A DNA stretch of 64,000 bases from Eunapius fragilis (Eukaryota > Porifera > Demospongiae > Spongillida > Spongillidae), in NCBI GenBank assembly GCA_963681505.1, contig OY811977.1, positions 5,263,223 through 5,327,222 on the forward strand, given 5' to 3'. Below are positions 1 through 12,223 of the stretch, piece by piece. Position 1 is the stretch's first letter. Each line of letters begins with the position of its first letter. The position numbers were made by a program, and so were the translations under genes. The notes beneath the pieces were generated by a model, which ran no database searches, was not told the DNA's origin, and was given only the letters and a program-made list of their open reading frames with translations.

Positions 1-4
1 AAGA

Positions 5-113
<109 letters not shown>

Positions 114-244
114 ACAACACAATGTCAGTGTGGGTTATATTTGCAAGCATACTGGATTTGGCTACAACAGCTAGGAATAGCTGAACACCCACACCATACG
201 TGGGCATCAAAAGCTTGTATGTTACCCAACAGGTCAAAATAAGT

Positions 245-363
<119 letters not shown>

Positions 364-785
364 AAGAGGGGAGGAGGATGAACAGAGCATCACACATACA
401 TGTATGCCATCCATCCTATACAGCAATAGGTTAAAAGAGGCTGGCAGGCCTATGTTTAATTATTCATGCAGCATTCATCTAAAAAGAGAGGGTGTTTCAA
501 ATCGATTACAGTTAACCATATACTAATGAGTTAGAATTATATCTACATGTAGGGTGGCATGTAAATCGCTCTTCACTTTCACGGAAAGTGACATATATGT
601 ATACATGGACTGTAAAATTAGCCCCCAAGAATTTCTGTATCAGGGCATGCCTATAAAATGATGAATACAAACCTATTAGATATCACAATGACTTCAGGCC
701 TATTGTTCTCCCCTTCCACCCTTATAAACTATAAAGTTATCTACATTCCTTCAAGCGCATGTATGCACGCTGTATGCACACGTCT

Positions 786-871
<86 letters not shown>

Positions 872-1247
872 GTTCTAGTTTTTAACGAACAATTAGTTTT
901 TCACTATTGAATTCGTGGCATTCACCTTGTGTGTTCAGCCAGCAGCAAAGCTAGGGCTCCTGAATTGTTGAAGGAGTTAAATTTACTTATCATCTTATAC
1001 TATATGATAAAAAGGTACTCTCCCACTTTCCGTGTTGGATGCATATTCTCTCCATCTGATGCATTCAAATGTTATCCACACATACGGGACGACTTTAGTG
1101 CCCATGAGCTCAATTTGAAATCAAAATTTTATACACAAGCATATGTACACATACATAGATGTACTCAGACATAGGGCCTACTGATGTCATCGATACATAC
1201 ATATATACATACATAAGTACATAGATACATACACGCGCGCGCATACG

Positions 1248-1299
<52 letters not shown>

Positions 1300-1613
1300 T
1301 TACAATCACACGAACGCGCGCTCACGGGCGTTGTGCGGATGGCTATGAATCCTTCCTCTTTTTCCCTCTGCATGCATAGTTTGCATGTGTGTATGTGAGC
1401 GCGCGCGCGCGTGCACACACAACTGCTTTTATACATTTCTGGAACTCAGATTTGTAGTTGCCTCTAAATATATTTCGTATTGTTGGCTGAAAGAAATGAA
1501 TGCTTAAAGAGGTGTGAGTTCATGGCATTATGCTACACCTCTAATTCCTTCACAGCTTTTCTTATGAAAGCCCTTGAAAATGGGCACTGTATTTCTCTTT
1601 GTAAAGAACAAAG
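364..1613. other. gene-free, microsatellite-rich stretch
   Basis: No convincing gene. It contains a (CA)n run at 789-867, a (CA)n run at 1249-1297 flanked by alternating CG/CA purine-pyrimidine DNA, and an alternating CG-rich patch near 1398-1420. At 489-540 a stretch beginning GGGTGTTTCAAATC resembles the left end of the small element at 48442-48886, so it may be a remnant of that family. Confidence 0.7.
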
Positions 1614-1661
1614 ATGGTGATAATATTTTCTAAAAACAAGCATAGCATGCATAAGATTCAC

Positions 1662-1931
1662 TTACGTGAATGGCTTTCTTTTTACATGTGGGAAGAACCT
1701 AATGTAGTGCTCCTTTCCCCATTTGAGAGCACATATGTCGTCATAGTCTGGAGTGTTTATATATGTTGGAATGAGAATTGCCCCTTGCTCCACTTGATCA
1801 TCTTTGGTCTCAGCTGCGTCATAGCTTTCTTCACTCTCTGAGCAAAACATACTACATCACTGTTAAATCCATTAAATTTTACCATGGTACCTTCCCCACA
1901 TGACAGAGGAGACTTTGGACTAGATGACATT

Positions 1932-1972
<41 letters not shown>

Positions 1973-2165
1973 GAGGGTAGCATCATTTTCATCATAGCTT
2001 TCTTCACTCTCTGAGCAAAACATACCACATCACTGTTAAATCCATTAAATTTTACCGTGGTACCTTCCCCACATAACAGAAGAGACTTTGGACTTGATGA
2101 CATTGCAGCAGCAGTGAGGGTAGCATCATTTTCATTTTCTGTACAAGATACTGAACTATGCTTTA
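1662..2165 (-). CDS. partial gene of unknown function with Ala-rich tract
   Basis: Product not recognised. On the minus strand the sequence from about 2165 reads as acidic and Ser-rich protein (NENDATLTAAAMSSSPKS...). It repeats once with the Ala tract expanded, then gives a well-formed segment (AILIPTYINTPDYDD, then ALKWGKEHYIRFFPHVK) that ends at a good splice donor (GTAAGT) near 1667. The duplicated unit is not a multiple of three (143 and 173 bp), so no continuous frame crosses both units. Either an intron lies in the unit or the duplication broke the gene. It starts about 70 bp beyond the stop of the SENP-like gene on the same strand and could be the next gene or a relic. I am sure of the duplication and fairly sure that the 1667-1830 part is coding. 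Confidence 0.4.
1819..2134. repeat. tandem duplication with expanded CAG run
   Basis: Two head-to-tail copies, 1819-1991 (173 bp) and 1992-2134 (143 bp), differ by a few substitutions and by the CAG run: about 13 triplets in the first copy and 3 in the second. On the minus strand the triplets read as Ala (GCT) or Leu (CTG). Confidence 0.93.
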
Positions 2166-2233
2166 CTCAATATATAAACAATGTACTGACCCATCATTAT
2201 GTCTGTGCATGTTTGCAGTGGATACAATTTTCC

Positions 2234-3473
2234 CTAAGATAATTCATACACCATCTGGTGTCTAAACTTTTTAATCATTTCCTGCACGCATTAATTACAG
2301 GCTGTAAATGGATATGGTAAATTATAAAATAATAAACCTGTGTATGTAGATACAGATAATTCTCCAGCTTGAGTCTTGCAGCCTAAAGGCATTACAAATG
2401 GTCAGTAGAAACAGAATTAATTTTAACTTACAAAGCATACAAATGCTCCACAGTCAACAGCATTGCTTTGTAATGGTAAATATGTGGAAGACTACACAAT
2501 AATTGAAAATCATGTAGATTGCTAAAATTATACAGATATTTTGTACCATTGAGTCACTGTAATTCCATTCTGAAGATGAACAATTGATCCTAAGATGATG
2601 CTTTGATTCCATGGAGAGGTACAACCTTTTTACAAATGACAAGAAACATTATCATGAAATCAAGGTAAAAATATGTCCCACCAAATCCAATTGACAGCAT
2701 CTTCATCACTGTAATGAAGTGAGTCTACACAATGGATGGAATGAGATGCAGGAAATACAATCTAGGGATTGGAAGAACAAAATGTATCATTATTAAATAT
2801 TTTTAAAAAGTTTTCTAACCAAAAGACTCCAATGCCTGGGTTTATGTATAGGGAACAACAGCATATCCATCTGCATAATATTCTCTCCCTTTAAAACAAT
2901 TAACTTCATCAAAAGCAATATATCAATAAATTGTTACCTTGGAATGCCTTCTAATAGCATTATAACCTCTTGATTTAAACATTGGCAGAAAAGAGGGATC
3001 AAAACACATAACTTTCTTTCCCATCTGAAAGCAAAGTTATTAGCATAGGCTATACGATATCTCCTACAACCTTGAGCCCATTCATTTGCAGTAGGTTCAT
3101 GTATGCTGAAATAACCTTCAAAAAGAATTGCACATATGACAGTGAAATACATCATGATGCAGTAATCACCTTTGAGTCTAAACATTGCCCATTGAATATT
3201 CTTTCCATATCGAGTTTTTCTAGTTGAAAACGTTTGTCAGGTGCTGGCAGCTTGTCGTTTATCTAATTAATTGCATTTAAATTGAGAAATGAAGGAATGT
3301 ATTGATTTACCTTTGTTTCAATTTGTGGGCTCAATCCTTCATAATTCTGACAAAGATAATGGTAAAATTGGAATGGAAACTATAGGCACTTACAAGCTCT
3401 TTGCTAGGCAGTTCACATTGAAATGGAATGTCACTTCTGGCAATAATTGGCTTGGGAAACACGAAATTGAAAA
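2234..3473 (-). CDS. SENP/Ulp1-type cysteine protease (C48), C-terminal catalytic domain
   Basis: Predicted SUMO (or related) isopeptidase. Eleven exons fit GT-AG rules with compatible phases: 3473-3394, 3346-3311, 3262-3170, 3115-3071, 3024-2938, 2870-2820, 2761-2682, 2625-2547, 2491-2432, 2382-2338 and 2281-2234. They give about 234 codons ending in a stop, with no internal break. Landmarks in order: the WLND-like entry (QCLDSK then VISAYMNLLQMNGLK), FDPSFLPMF and GYNAIRRHSK, catalytic His in FPIHKPRHWSLL, catalytic Asp in HCVDSLHY, oxyanion Gln in LPLQSN, catalytic Cys in NAVDCGAFVCF, and the usual tail EMIKKFRHQMVYELS. Domain order and spacing match SENP1/2 and yeast Ulp1. Introns are mostly 45-100 nt. 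Upstream exons beyond 3473 (a candidate ends near 3740) were not resolved. It lies 2 kb downstream of the PHD-DDE gene on the same strand, so it is either a host deSUMOylase or the second gene of a transposon. Confidence 0.88.
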
Positions 3474-5478
3474 CTAGAGCAATTTTTAAAATAAATTAAC
3501 TCACTGTTTCCATTGTGCATGTGTATATCACAATGCAGACGTTTTCCTACATATTTATATCATTGGCTAAAACAAATGGTTTTGATAATGAATTCCCATA
3601 CCTCTACAAGGCATGAAGAGTTATAAAATGGTGAGGAAATAGCAGTCGCAGTACTGTCATTATAGTGAATCCATTCATTCCTACTTCTTACTACACATGT
3701 ATCTATTTTTAAAGAAACAATCAATTAAAAAATCACCAACATTCAGTAGTTACAATGTCCAGAGTGGGAATGTCTTCCATGGTGAATCTAAGTAAAATAT
3801 GAAACATGTAAAATAAAAGAGACACTATACACTGATGTTTCCATACCACTACTGCATTCAGCTCATATATTGGTCTTGTTCTTGAGCATGAATGAACCAT
3901 TTGAAAGGATCTATTATTTTTGACATCTGCATTGTTGCTTATACATGCAATTGATGTACGTATTATTTTACCTTGGTAGTTAAATTGCATTTTGAATCTT
4001 TTTATTACTTGATCTAGATACCCTATCACAATGAATGATCAAAACTGCTGGAAACGCTATCTCCTTCTTTTCCATATTCAGACGCTTGTTGCATATATTG
4101 CACACACTATCAAAAAGTAGCATGAATTAAATACCTTGTTTATCATACCCTTACACTTGAGGTCCTTTCATTGAACTCATGTAATCATTGAGCCAATCTT
4201 CCACCAGTTCATAAATGCTTGATTTTTTGGCTGCTTTCATGAATACTGCATGATATTACTGGCCATGATGTAGCTTCATACACAGGCTGATTAAGAAATG
4301 TTAAATCAGGCAAAGAAGAGCAATGCTGTACCTTAGAACAGCAATTGGATTGTATACATATCATAGTTGAAAAAAGATTGGTGCAGTGGAGTGCCTATAG
4401 AATTATGCATTTCCCATGTTATATGATGTACATGTATTACAAAGGTATCTCAAAATACCTCAGTTCCAAGCAAAAGTTTATTAAGCAACAGTGTCATTCC
4501 TTCTGAGCAGTCATTCTGTATTCCATAGTTAAGATGACCAGTCTCTTTACTTAGAGCAATCTGGTTTGAAGACAAATTAAATGAGTTTGCTAGCTATGTG
4601 TCAGAGATAAATCTTCTCTATGACACTATCAAATTCACATATGAGTATGATTTTGAACAGCTAAACTTTTTAGACACAACTGTCTACAAAGGACCTAGTT
4701 CATTGACACTGGTATCTTGGATATCAAGACCCATGTGTGTATCCTGTTAATTTATACAGCATAACACCTTACAGCCAACGGTGTTGAGTCACATGGGAGT
4801 GTAGTGCTTCTCTCAAGTTCATCCATAACTTGTATAAAAAGATCTTGTATATAAGAATGCAATGATGGGTCAAGAGCTAAAAAGAAGGGTTATTTCAAAG
4901 ACAATATTTCAGCAGTACACTTAGTACCTTTCAATAACATGTGTAATGGAGTTGTTGCTATTGCTTGCAATGCAGCATTCCGCCAACACAGCCTAGCTGT
5001 GTTCTGAAGACCTTTGTTAGCCTTTCTTAATATGTGTAGCAAAAGAGCCAGTTTGATCCTTGAGATTTTAAAGTAACATTACAGTTCCATTCATGCATAC
5101 ATGCTAACTTGCCTCATCAATGTGTGAAGTATATGGCCTGGTGTTATGAAAGAGCTATCATGAAAATTTAGTTGCTAATTATAGTTCTTACCCACTACGT
5201 CTTTCTATTTGGCATGTAACTGGCTCTATTCCAACATGCACATCTGTTGCAGATCTATGTTCTTCTGTACTACTTCTGTGTGATGAGGACAGCTTTAGTA
5301 CTGCAAAATACAAAAGTATTATCATCCACCTTATATTCTCACTTGTCTGACCACCTATTGCCTCCTTATTCCCTTGTACATGTTCATTTACAATGTAAGG
5401 GGAGATGCAGCTGTTTCTTTAATGTATGCAGCGACAACAGACAGGTAAAGACAATAAACCAGTAATCTTTAATGATAA
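3474..5478. other. intergenic or intronic stretch
   Basis: Upstream of the SENP-like exons. A minus-strand open stretch at 3742-3793 (FTMEDIPTLDIVTTEC) sits between an AG and a GT and could be a further 5' exon. A plus-strand reverse-transcriptase-like scrap lies at about 4575-4790. The rest is AT-rich and shows nothing I can name. Confidence 0.5.
4575..4790 (+). mobile_element. reverse transcriptase fragment, Penelope-like
   Basis: The plus strand reads FASYVSEINLLYDTIKF, then TYEYDFEQLNFLDTTVYKG. This resembles the region of Penelope-like reverse transcriptases with an IKFT..E...FLDT.V pattern. The similarity decays after about 50 residues. It is a short, old fragment inserted opposite to the neighbouring genes. 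The family assignment is tentative. Confidence 0.4.
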
Positions 5479-8400
5479 TTACCTTTGATGCAAAACTGTC
5501 AAAGGCTTGCTAGGCTTTTGTTGATAATATCCACAAGTTCTATTTGATTGTGAAGTTTTGGCCCTTTTTGACCACTTTTCTTTCAGCAGTGAGCTTGGCT
5601 TCCTTTTAGCTGCTTTCTATTATACATATTCTGCATAAATCAATATAATAATCAATTTCATTGCACCTTCATTCGCTTTGGCTCATTAAGATCATCATAG
5701 AACTGTCTTTGACGACCAATAATGATGGGGTAGTGTTGGCGAATAAAGACATCAGGGCGCACATGCTTTTCTGGATGATCAACTTTTTTCAAAATATAAT
5801 TCCATGTCTCTATGGTACCAGCTGTTGTGCAGTGGAAGACCTAAAAATAGTTGTGGTTAAATTTTAAAATATCTTTATTTAGTAGTGACACCAACTTCAG
5901 CAGTATGTTCATAAGATTCATCCACGTGGCGATTCAAATCCCCTGTTTGTTTCAATGTGTTACTTAAGATTACTTAATGAGAATGCTTACCTAGTAATAG
6001 TGAACTCCAAAATGGAACCATGGGTAACCAATGCTCCATAATTGCTTCAAAAAACTGTGGTTTGTAATACACATTCTCTGTGTCCCCACAATCAGTGGGT
6101 TGAATTTTATCCATTCTTGCTGTAAAAAAGGCACCAAAAGGTTGTGTAGTGGAGGATACTGTGCAATCACTAATATCTGACTCAAAAGGCTCTTCAGCAT
6201 CACTCTGTTCTTGCATTGGATCCTTTAATGAATTGATATCCTTTACAAGAGCATTGTAGGCTCCGATCATTTCCTCTGATTGCATTTTGGAACAGAAAAC
6301 CTACTTCATTAATCCTGCTCTATGAGCTATCTGTTTCAGAAGAATAGAGTTCACAAGGAGTGAAAAACTGTACATACAAAACGTATACTTCTCATTTTGG
6401 AACCCAAGAAAAGAGAAAGACGTTTCTATTACTGTCATAATCAATTTTCAACAGCTATTATGCTTACCACTTTTTGCACTCTATTCTTGCAGAGTTCATC
6501 ACGTGGCTTTTGCAAGCATGTGGTGAAACCTTCAGTGCATCTTTTGCTGTTCCAGCACCAGTAACAACTGTAAATGTCCGATTTAAATAGTCTGGTAATG
6601 TTTCCATGTTGTAAACTTGGAGGAAGCTTAGCAGTAGAACCATACTTCTATCTATGATAATGTTTGGGGGTTTGACTGCATTGGCTGAACTAAACAATAA
6701 GCTTTCAGCTCTGCGAAAGTGTTGAAGAAAATATGATATAGACAGAACTGTATGGTCTGCTGTTATTAGTTCAGCAACAGCCATAGGAGGCTTGTGTAGA
6801 ATAGGGTGCTTCACCACTAATGCATAAGAGTACAGTGTAGGCTTCTTATTACAATTGTCCTTAGGCAGTGAGACTACTGTTCCAGTTGCATCACAAAATA
6901 CAGGCTTTTGCTTAGCAAGATCATGGTAGAGCCTAACTCCTGTTTCATTGAAACATATTACACCAAAAGGCATTGCATGAATATGCTGAATAAATCCTTC
7001 AATACGAAATTTTCTTCCAGGATTTGAAATGCTGCATTCAGCAATGCAAAAATGCCTTTGTAAAGTCATTAATGACACAATCAGGTCTCTGTCTGCCTCC
7101 ATCTGAAGCCGTGCCTCTGATGATATTATTTTAAACACAGAAGTCGAGCAGCCAACTCCATCTCGATTTCCTGCAACATACTGCTCAGAGGACAACTGCA
7201 TCAACTTTTTGTGGTACAGTTTTGATGGTGCCATTATTTTCTCTTGGAACAAAGAAATAGCTTCCTCACGCTGTGCTCGACTAATATGACGTGCATGTGT
7301 TTCTCCTGAAATGTGGTTTACTTTTCCAGAGAATGATAAATAAACCCTAACACTGTTGCTAACAAAGCTGTTGCTGTTCACTAAAAGTCTGACTTGAATG
7401 GAACAAGTACTAAAAGTACAATAGCCATCTGCTCTGAATAAAGCTGACAGTACTTTCTTTGAATTTGGTTTCTTTTTCCAGTGCCTTTTGAAAGCAATGC
7501 TACAGTAGCAATTTACCTTGGATATTCCATTGGCCATAACATGAACCCATGAAGGATTAATGTTACCATCAGAGAAAATTCCATCCCATTCTGATTTTGT
7601 CAGCTCAAAAGAACTGTTACTTTCTATTTCTTTTGTGAATACATGTCCTTGCAACACAATGGATGACCGTGCCAAATGTTGTGAAGTACTTGGTGACAAG
7701 CATGTACCCTGAAGTTAAAATACTTAATAATTGTAATCATGCTAACCAAAATGTAATGACACTTATGATGCGTAATGAGGAATAACAAACTAAGCCTTAT
7801 ATAAATTGTGAATGTTGTTTACATTTACCTGGTGATGAAATGATTCAGAAATGCATTGGTTTGAAGCATCAATTTCTGATGTCACTAGATTCGTATGAAA
7901 AGGTGATGATTGTATTTAACAAGCTATGCAGAAAACATGTTTCACTCACTTTCATCATATATTGGTATAGATGCACATTTTTCAATGCACGATGAGCATT
8001 TGTATGTGTTTATGTATTGCGACTCTAATTCTGTGACTCCGACACAATTTCCATGAAACCAATCGGCACAATAGTCACATGCAATCATGAATCTAATATG
8101 GATAAGCAGTAATGCCTTTATCATTGCACATGTAATGCTTTTGCTCTAACCTATCAGGATCATATGGCTGTTGACATATGCAGTAAAGTTGTGTATGTTC
8201 CGTATGAGTGTTGGTGGTAGCATTCACTGATTCTAAATTTGCTTTAAAAGCATCAATAACTTTGAACTTTCCTCAATTATCCACAATACTCACTCAAATC
8301 CTCAGGCTTTGATCCTAGTCAGTGATAGTGGTTAAGCATTCACATACAGAACCATAATATGCATCAATATGTATAACCTTCAGTGTAGAATGGGCATTCT

Positions 8401-8907
8401 TCACACAGGACTTTGAGAGGCTTTTTAAAAAGATCATATATATGATGACAAATTATCATACATAGGAAATAATTGGAACATTATTGTTACCTCAATCTCT
8501 TCTCTAACAGCACATGCTGATGTTTCAGAACTTTCATCTTCAACTATGTTTGTTTTGTGCTGCTATGGTGCAGTGAAATAGATTTTAATACTGTTAATAT
8601 AGTAAACTTTCACCTCCAATGGTGTGCTAAGCTCTTCTGCTGCAACTTCTGCTGAAACCATCTCTACTGACTCTCTGGAGCCCGTTGAACTCAAAAGGGT
8701 TTCTTTATGGTCATACCAAAATCGATACACAGCATCAATGTACCTCGATGAAGGGTACTTAAGGCCTGAAAGTGATCGAGCTACCAAGTACCAATACCCA
8801 TGAGGTGGAAATCGTGATGCGTTTGGTTGAGGTAAACCGTTCTCCTTTAGGACAGCTGCAACTCGTTCCAGCTCAAATAAATACTTCTTTCGCCTAGGCT
8901 GCATCAA
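5479..8907 (-). CDS. PHD-finger plus DDE transposase-like protein
   Basis: Ten exons agree in phase: 8907-8614, 8559-8491, 8420-8378, 8271-8151, 8092-7950, 7884-7829, 7708-6468, 6367-5991, 5821-5667 and 5616-5479. They total 2637 nt (879 codons with stop). A complete C4HC3 PHD finger (LYCICQQPYDPD..FMIACDYCADWFHG..C..CSSC) lies at about residues 165-212, split by a 58-nt intron. A DDE-like core follows: Asp in VFCDATG (about 515), Asp in NIIIDRS (about 595), a Cys/His motif HACKSHVMNS, and Glu in TIETWNYILK (about 786). The tail is Lys-rich (KAAKRKPSSLLKEKW) and may be nuclear. It resembles MULE/NOF-like transposase-related proteins, and the pattern of paired D..D..E with E in a W-x-x-x-K context supports a DDE fold. 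One in-frame TAG (6303-6301) interrupts exon 8; otherwise the frame is intact. It may be a recently dead transposon gene or a domesticated gene with a sequencing error or polymorphism. Confidence 0.72.
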
Positions 8908-9246
8908 TGACGATTTTAAAAGGTCTCTATAGCATAAAGAGCTACAAAAACCCTATCATGTCTTGACAAATAAGTGCCAAAGCGACGTGACAGCGACTGA
9001 GAGATCAGTATTGCAAAAAGAGGGAGGTACACGTAGGCTTGATAGGAGAGCTTGAGCTTCCCCCTAATTGACCACATCAACACCACAGTTGACAGATAAA
9101 GTGATACATTACACACCACAGGTAATTTTTTAAGAAAGAACAGTATGAAATATTTCTAAAATAGTTCAAATGTGCAAGCCAAATAGTCATGATTAATGGT
9201 TCACAACAGTGATGTAAACTGCACTGAAGTCATTGACAGCATGCGA
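8908..9246. other. 5' flank of the PHD-DDE gene
   Basis: No gene recognised. It probably holds the promoter of the minus-strand PHD-DDE gene. I saw no clear TATA box or terminal inverted repeat here. Confidence 0.4.
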
Positions 9247-11212
9247 TGGTCAACTTCAGTGATGTCAGCCATCTTGACCTCACACACTTGGCATGGCCTC
9301 TGTAGGAGAGTGTAACAGATACAAATGTGAGGCTATAATGCAGTAAGACTCAGGACTGCTTTTACTAACTGCTTAGGTACCTAACATCCAGTTTGTAATG
9401 ATGTCAGCCATCTTAACCTCACACACTTGGCATGGCCCCTGTAGGAGGGTGTAGCAGATACAAATGTGAGGCTATACTGCAGTAAGACTCAAGACTGCTT
9501 TTACTAACTGCTTAGGTACCTAACATCCAGTTTGAAACATCAGAGTTTCTACTAGCCATGGTCCACTTCAGTGATGTCAGCCATCTTGACCTCACACACT
9601 TGGCATGGCCTCTGTAGGAGGTGTAACAGATACAAATGTGAGGTTATACTGCAGTAAGACTCAGGACTGCTTTTAATAACTGCTCATGTACCTAACATTC
9701 AGTTTGAAACATCAGGGTTTCTACTAGCCATGGTCCACTTCAGTGATGTCGGCCACCTTGACCTCACACACTTGGCATGGCCTCTGTAGGGGGGTGCAAC
9801 AGATACACATGTGAGGCTATGCTGCAGTAAGACTCAGGAGTGATTGTACTAACTGCTCATGTACCTAACATCCAGTTTGAAACATCATGGTTTCTACTAG
9901 CCATGGTCCACTTCAGTGATGTCAGCCACCTTGACCTCACACACTTGGCATGGCCTCTGTAGGAGGGTGTAACAGATACAAATGTGAGGCTATACTGCAG
10001 TAAGACTCAGGACTGCTTTTACTAACTGCTTAGGTACCTAACATCCAGTTTGAAACATCAGGGTTTCTACTAGCCATGGTCAACTTCACTGATGTCAGCC
10101 ATCTTGACCTCACACACTTGGCATGGCCTCTGTAGGGGGGTGCAACAGATACAAATGTGAGGCTATACTGCAGTAAGACTCAGCACTGCTTTTACTAACT
10201 GCTTAGGTACCTAACATTCAGTTTGAAACATCAGGGTTTCTACTAGCCATGGTCCATTTCAGTGATGTCGGCCATCTTGACCTCACACACTTGGCATGGC
10301 CCCTGTAGGAGGGTGTAACAGATACAAATGTGAGGCTATACTACAGTAAGACTCAGCACTGCTTTTACTAACTGCTTAGGTACCTAACATTCAGTTTGAA
10401 ACATCAGGGTTTCTACTAGCCATGGTCCATTTCAGTGATGTCGGCCATCTTGACCTCACACACTTGGCATGGCCCCTGTAGGAGGGTGTAACAGATACAA
10501 ATGTGAGGCTATACTACAGTAAGACTCAGGACTGCTTTTACTAACTGCTTAGGTACCTAACATCCAGTTTGAAACATCAGGGTTTCTACTAGCCATGGTC
10601 AACTTCACTGATGTCGGCCATCTTGACCTCACACACTTGGCATGGCCACTGTAGGAGGGTGCAACAGATACAAATGTGAGGCTATGATGCAGTAAGACTC
10701 AGGAGTGATTGTACTAACTGCTCATGTAACTAACATCCAGTTTGAAACATCATGGTTTCTACTAGCCATGGTCCACTTCAGTGATGTCAGCCACCTTGAC
10801 CTCACACACTTGGCATGGCCTCTGTAGGAGGGTGTAACAGATACAAATGTGAGGCTATACTGCAGTAAGACTCAGGACTGCTTTTACTAACTGCTCATGT
10901 ACCTAACATCCAGTTTGAAACATCAGGGTTTCTACTAGCCATGGTCCACTTCAGTGATGTCGGCCATCTTGACCTCACACACTTGGCATGGCCCCTGTAG
11001 AAGGGTGTAACGGATACAAATGTGAGGCTATACTGCAGTAAGACTCAGGAGTGATTGTACTAACTGCTCATGTACCTAACATTCAGTTTGAAACATCAGG
11101 GTTTCTAACCATGGTCCACTTTGGTGATGTCAGCCATCTTGACCTCACACACTTGGCATGGCTCCTGTAGGAGGGTGTAACAGATTCAAATGTGAGGCTA
11201 TACTGCAGTAAG

Positions 11213-12115
11213 GGTTCTGTCTTAGGTCCACTTCTTTTTCTCATATATATTAACGACCTTCCAGATTGTTTGTCATCACCTGTTAAAGCTAAAATCTTCG
11301 CTGATGATACTAAAATTTATTTTCATCATTCTACTGGGGATACATCTCCATTTGTAAGTTCATTATCTGCATTTTGTGATTGGGCATCTAATTGGCAACT
11401 TAGCATTGCCTTTCAAAAATGCAATGTCATCTCCTTTGGAAAGCAAGTATCTGATACATCATACTCATTATGTGGGATAACCTTAGAGCAAGTATCTTAT
11501 ATTCGTGATCTTGGTGTTTATGTTTCATCAGATTTTAAACCTGGAATTCATTGCTCATCCATAGCGGCCAAAGCGTATTCTCGATGTGCTCTACTTCTAA
11601 AAGGTTTCCATACTAGTGATGTCAGCATTCTATTACGTGTATTTAAAACCTACGTTAGGCCACTTTTAGAATTCAACACTCCAGTCTGGAATCCTTGGCT
11701 GTTTAAAGATATTGAACATATAGAAGGAGTACAGCGTTACTTCACACGAGAAATTTATAAACGTGCAAGGCTTCCCCACATGGATTATGCATCCAGGTTA
11801 GCAAATCTTAATTTGTCATCATTAGAATATCATTGTGTCTATTTTGACCTTTCAATGTGTTACAAAATTGTGAATAAGCTTTTGGATATTGATGCAGCTG
11901 AGATGTTTACAGTCATTTCAAACGTTCATTCCACTCGTGGGAATTCATACAGGCTCCAGTCGGTCACCATACCTCGTCATGATTTTCGGCTATACTTTTT
12001 TTCATCTCGGGTTGTTCCTATTTGGAATTCTTTACCACAACATGTTGTATCTGCAAAGAATATCATCACCTTCATGTGTCACCTCAAAACTGTAGATCTA
12101 TCTCCTTTTTGTTAA
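11213..12115 (+). CDS. LINE reverse transcriptase, C-terminal part
   Basis: About 300 codons without a break. It includes the FADD box and the C-terminal 'thumb' region of a non-LTR reverse transcriptase. The N-terminal half of the reverse transcriptase and the endonuclease are missing because the copy is 5' truncated, so there is no start codon of its own. It cannot move itself. Confidence 0.9.
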   Translation, partial: GSVLGPLLFLIYINDLPDCLSSPVKAKIFADDTKIYFHHSTGDTSPFVSSLSAFCDWASNWQLSIAFQKCNVISFGKQVSDTSYSLCGITLEQVSYIRDLGVYVSSDFKPGIHCSSIAAKAYSRCALLLKGFHTSDVSILLRVFKTYVRPLLEFNTPVWNPWLFKDIEHIEGVQRYFTREIYKRARLPHMDYASRLANLNLSSLEYHCVYFDLSMCYKIVNKLLDIDAAEMFTVISNVHSTRGNSYRLQSVTIPRHDFRLYFFSSRVVPIWNSLPQHVVSAKNIITFMCHLKTVDLSPFC

Positions 12116-12223
12116 CTGTATCCATTTAAATAGGAAGTATATAAGTGCATTTACACATGCCATTACTTGCCTCTTCAGTGCATTATCTGTACAATGCATT
12201 GAGAAATATTATAATTAATTAAT
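11213..12223 (+). mobile_element. 5'-truncated LINE (CR1/L2/Jockey-like) inside the satellite
   Basis: Starts mid-reverse transcriptase at GSVLGPLLFLIYINDLPD, includes the catalytic FADDTKIY, and runs uninterrupted to a stop at 12115. The C-terminal part has the usual YVRPLLEFNTPVWNPWL and EGVQRYFTREI motifs, and WNSLPQHVV near the end. A short 3' untranslated tail ends in ATTA/TTAA repeats, not poly(A), as in CR1/L2-type LINEs. The satellite is broken exactly at CAGTAAG and resumes with TAAGACTCAGG, giving a possible 4-bp target duplication TAAG. The clean frame and exact junctions suggest a recent, 5'-truncated insertion. Confidence 0.92.
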
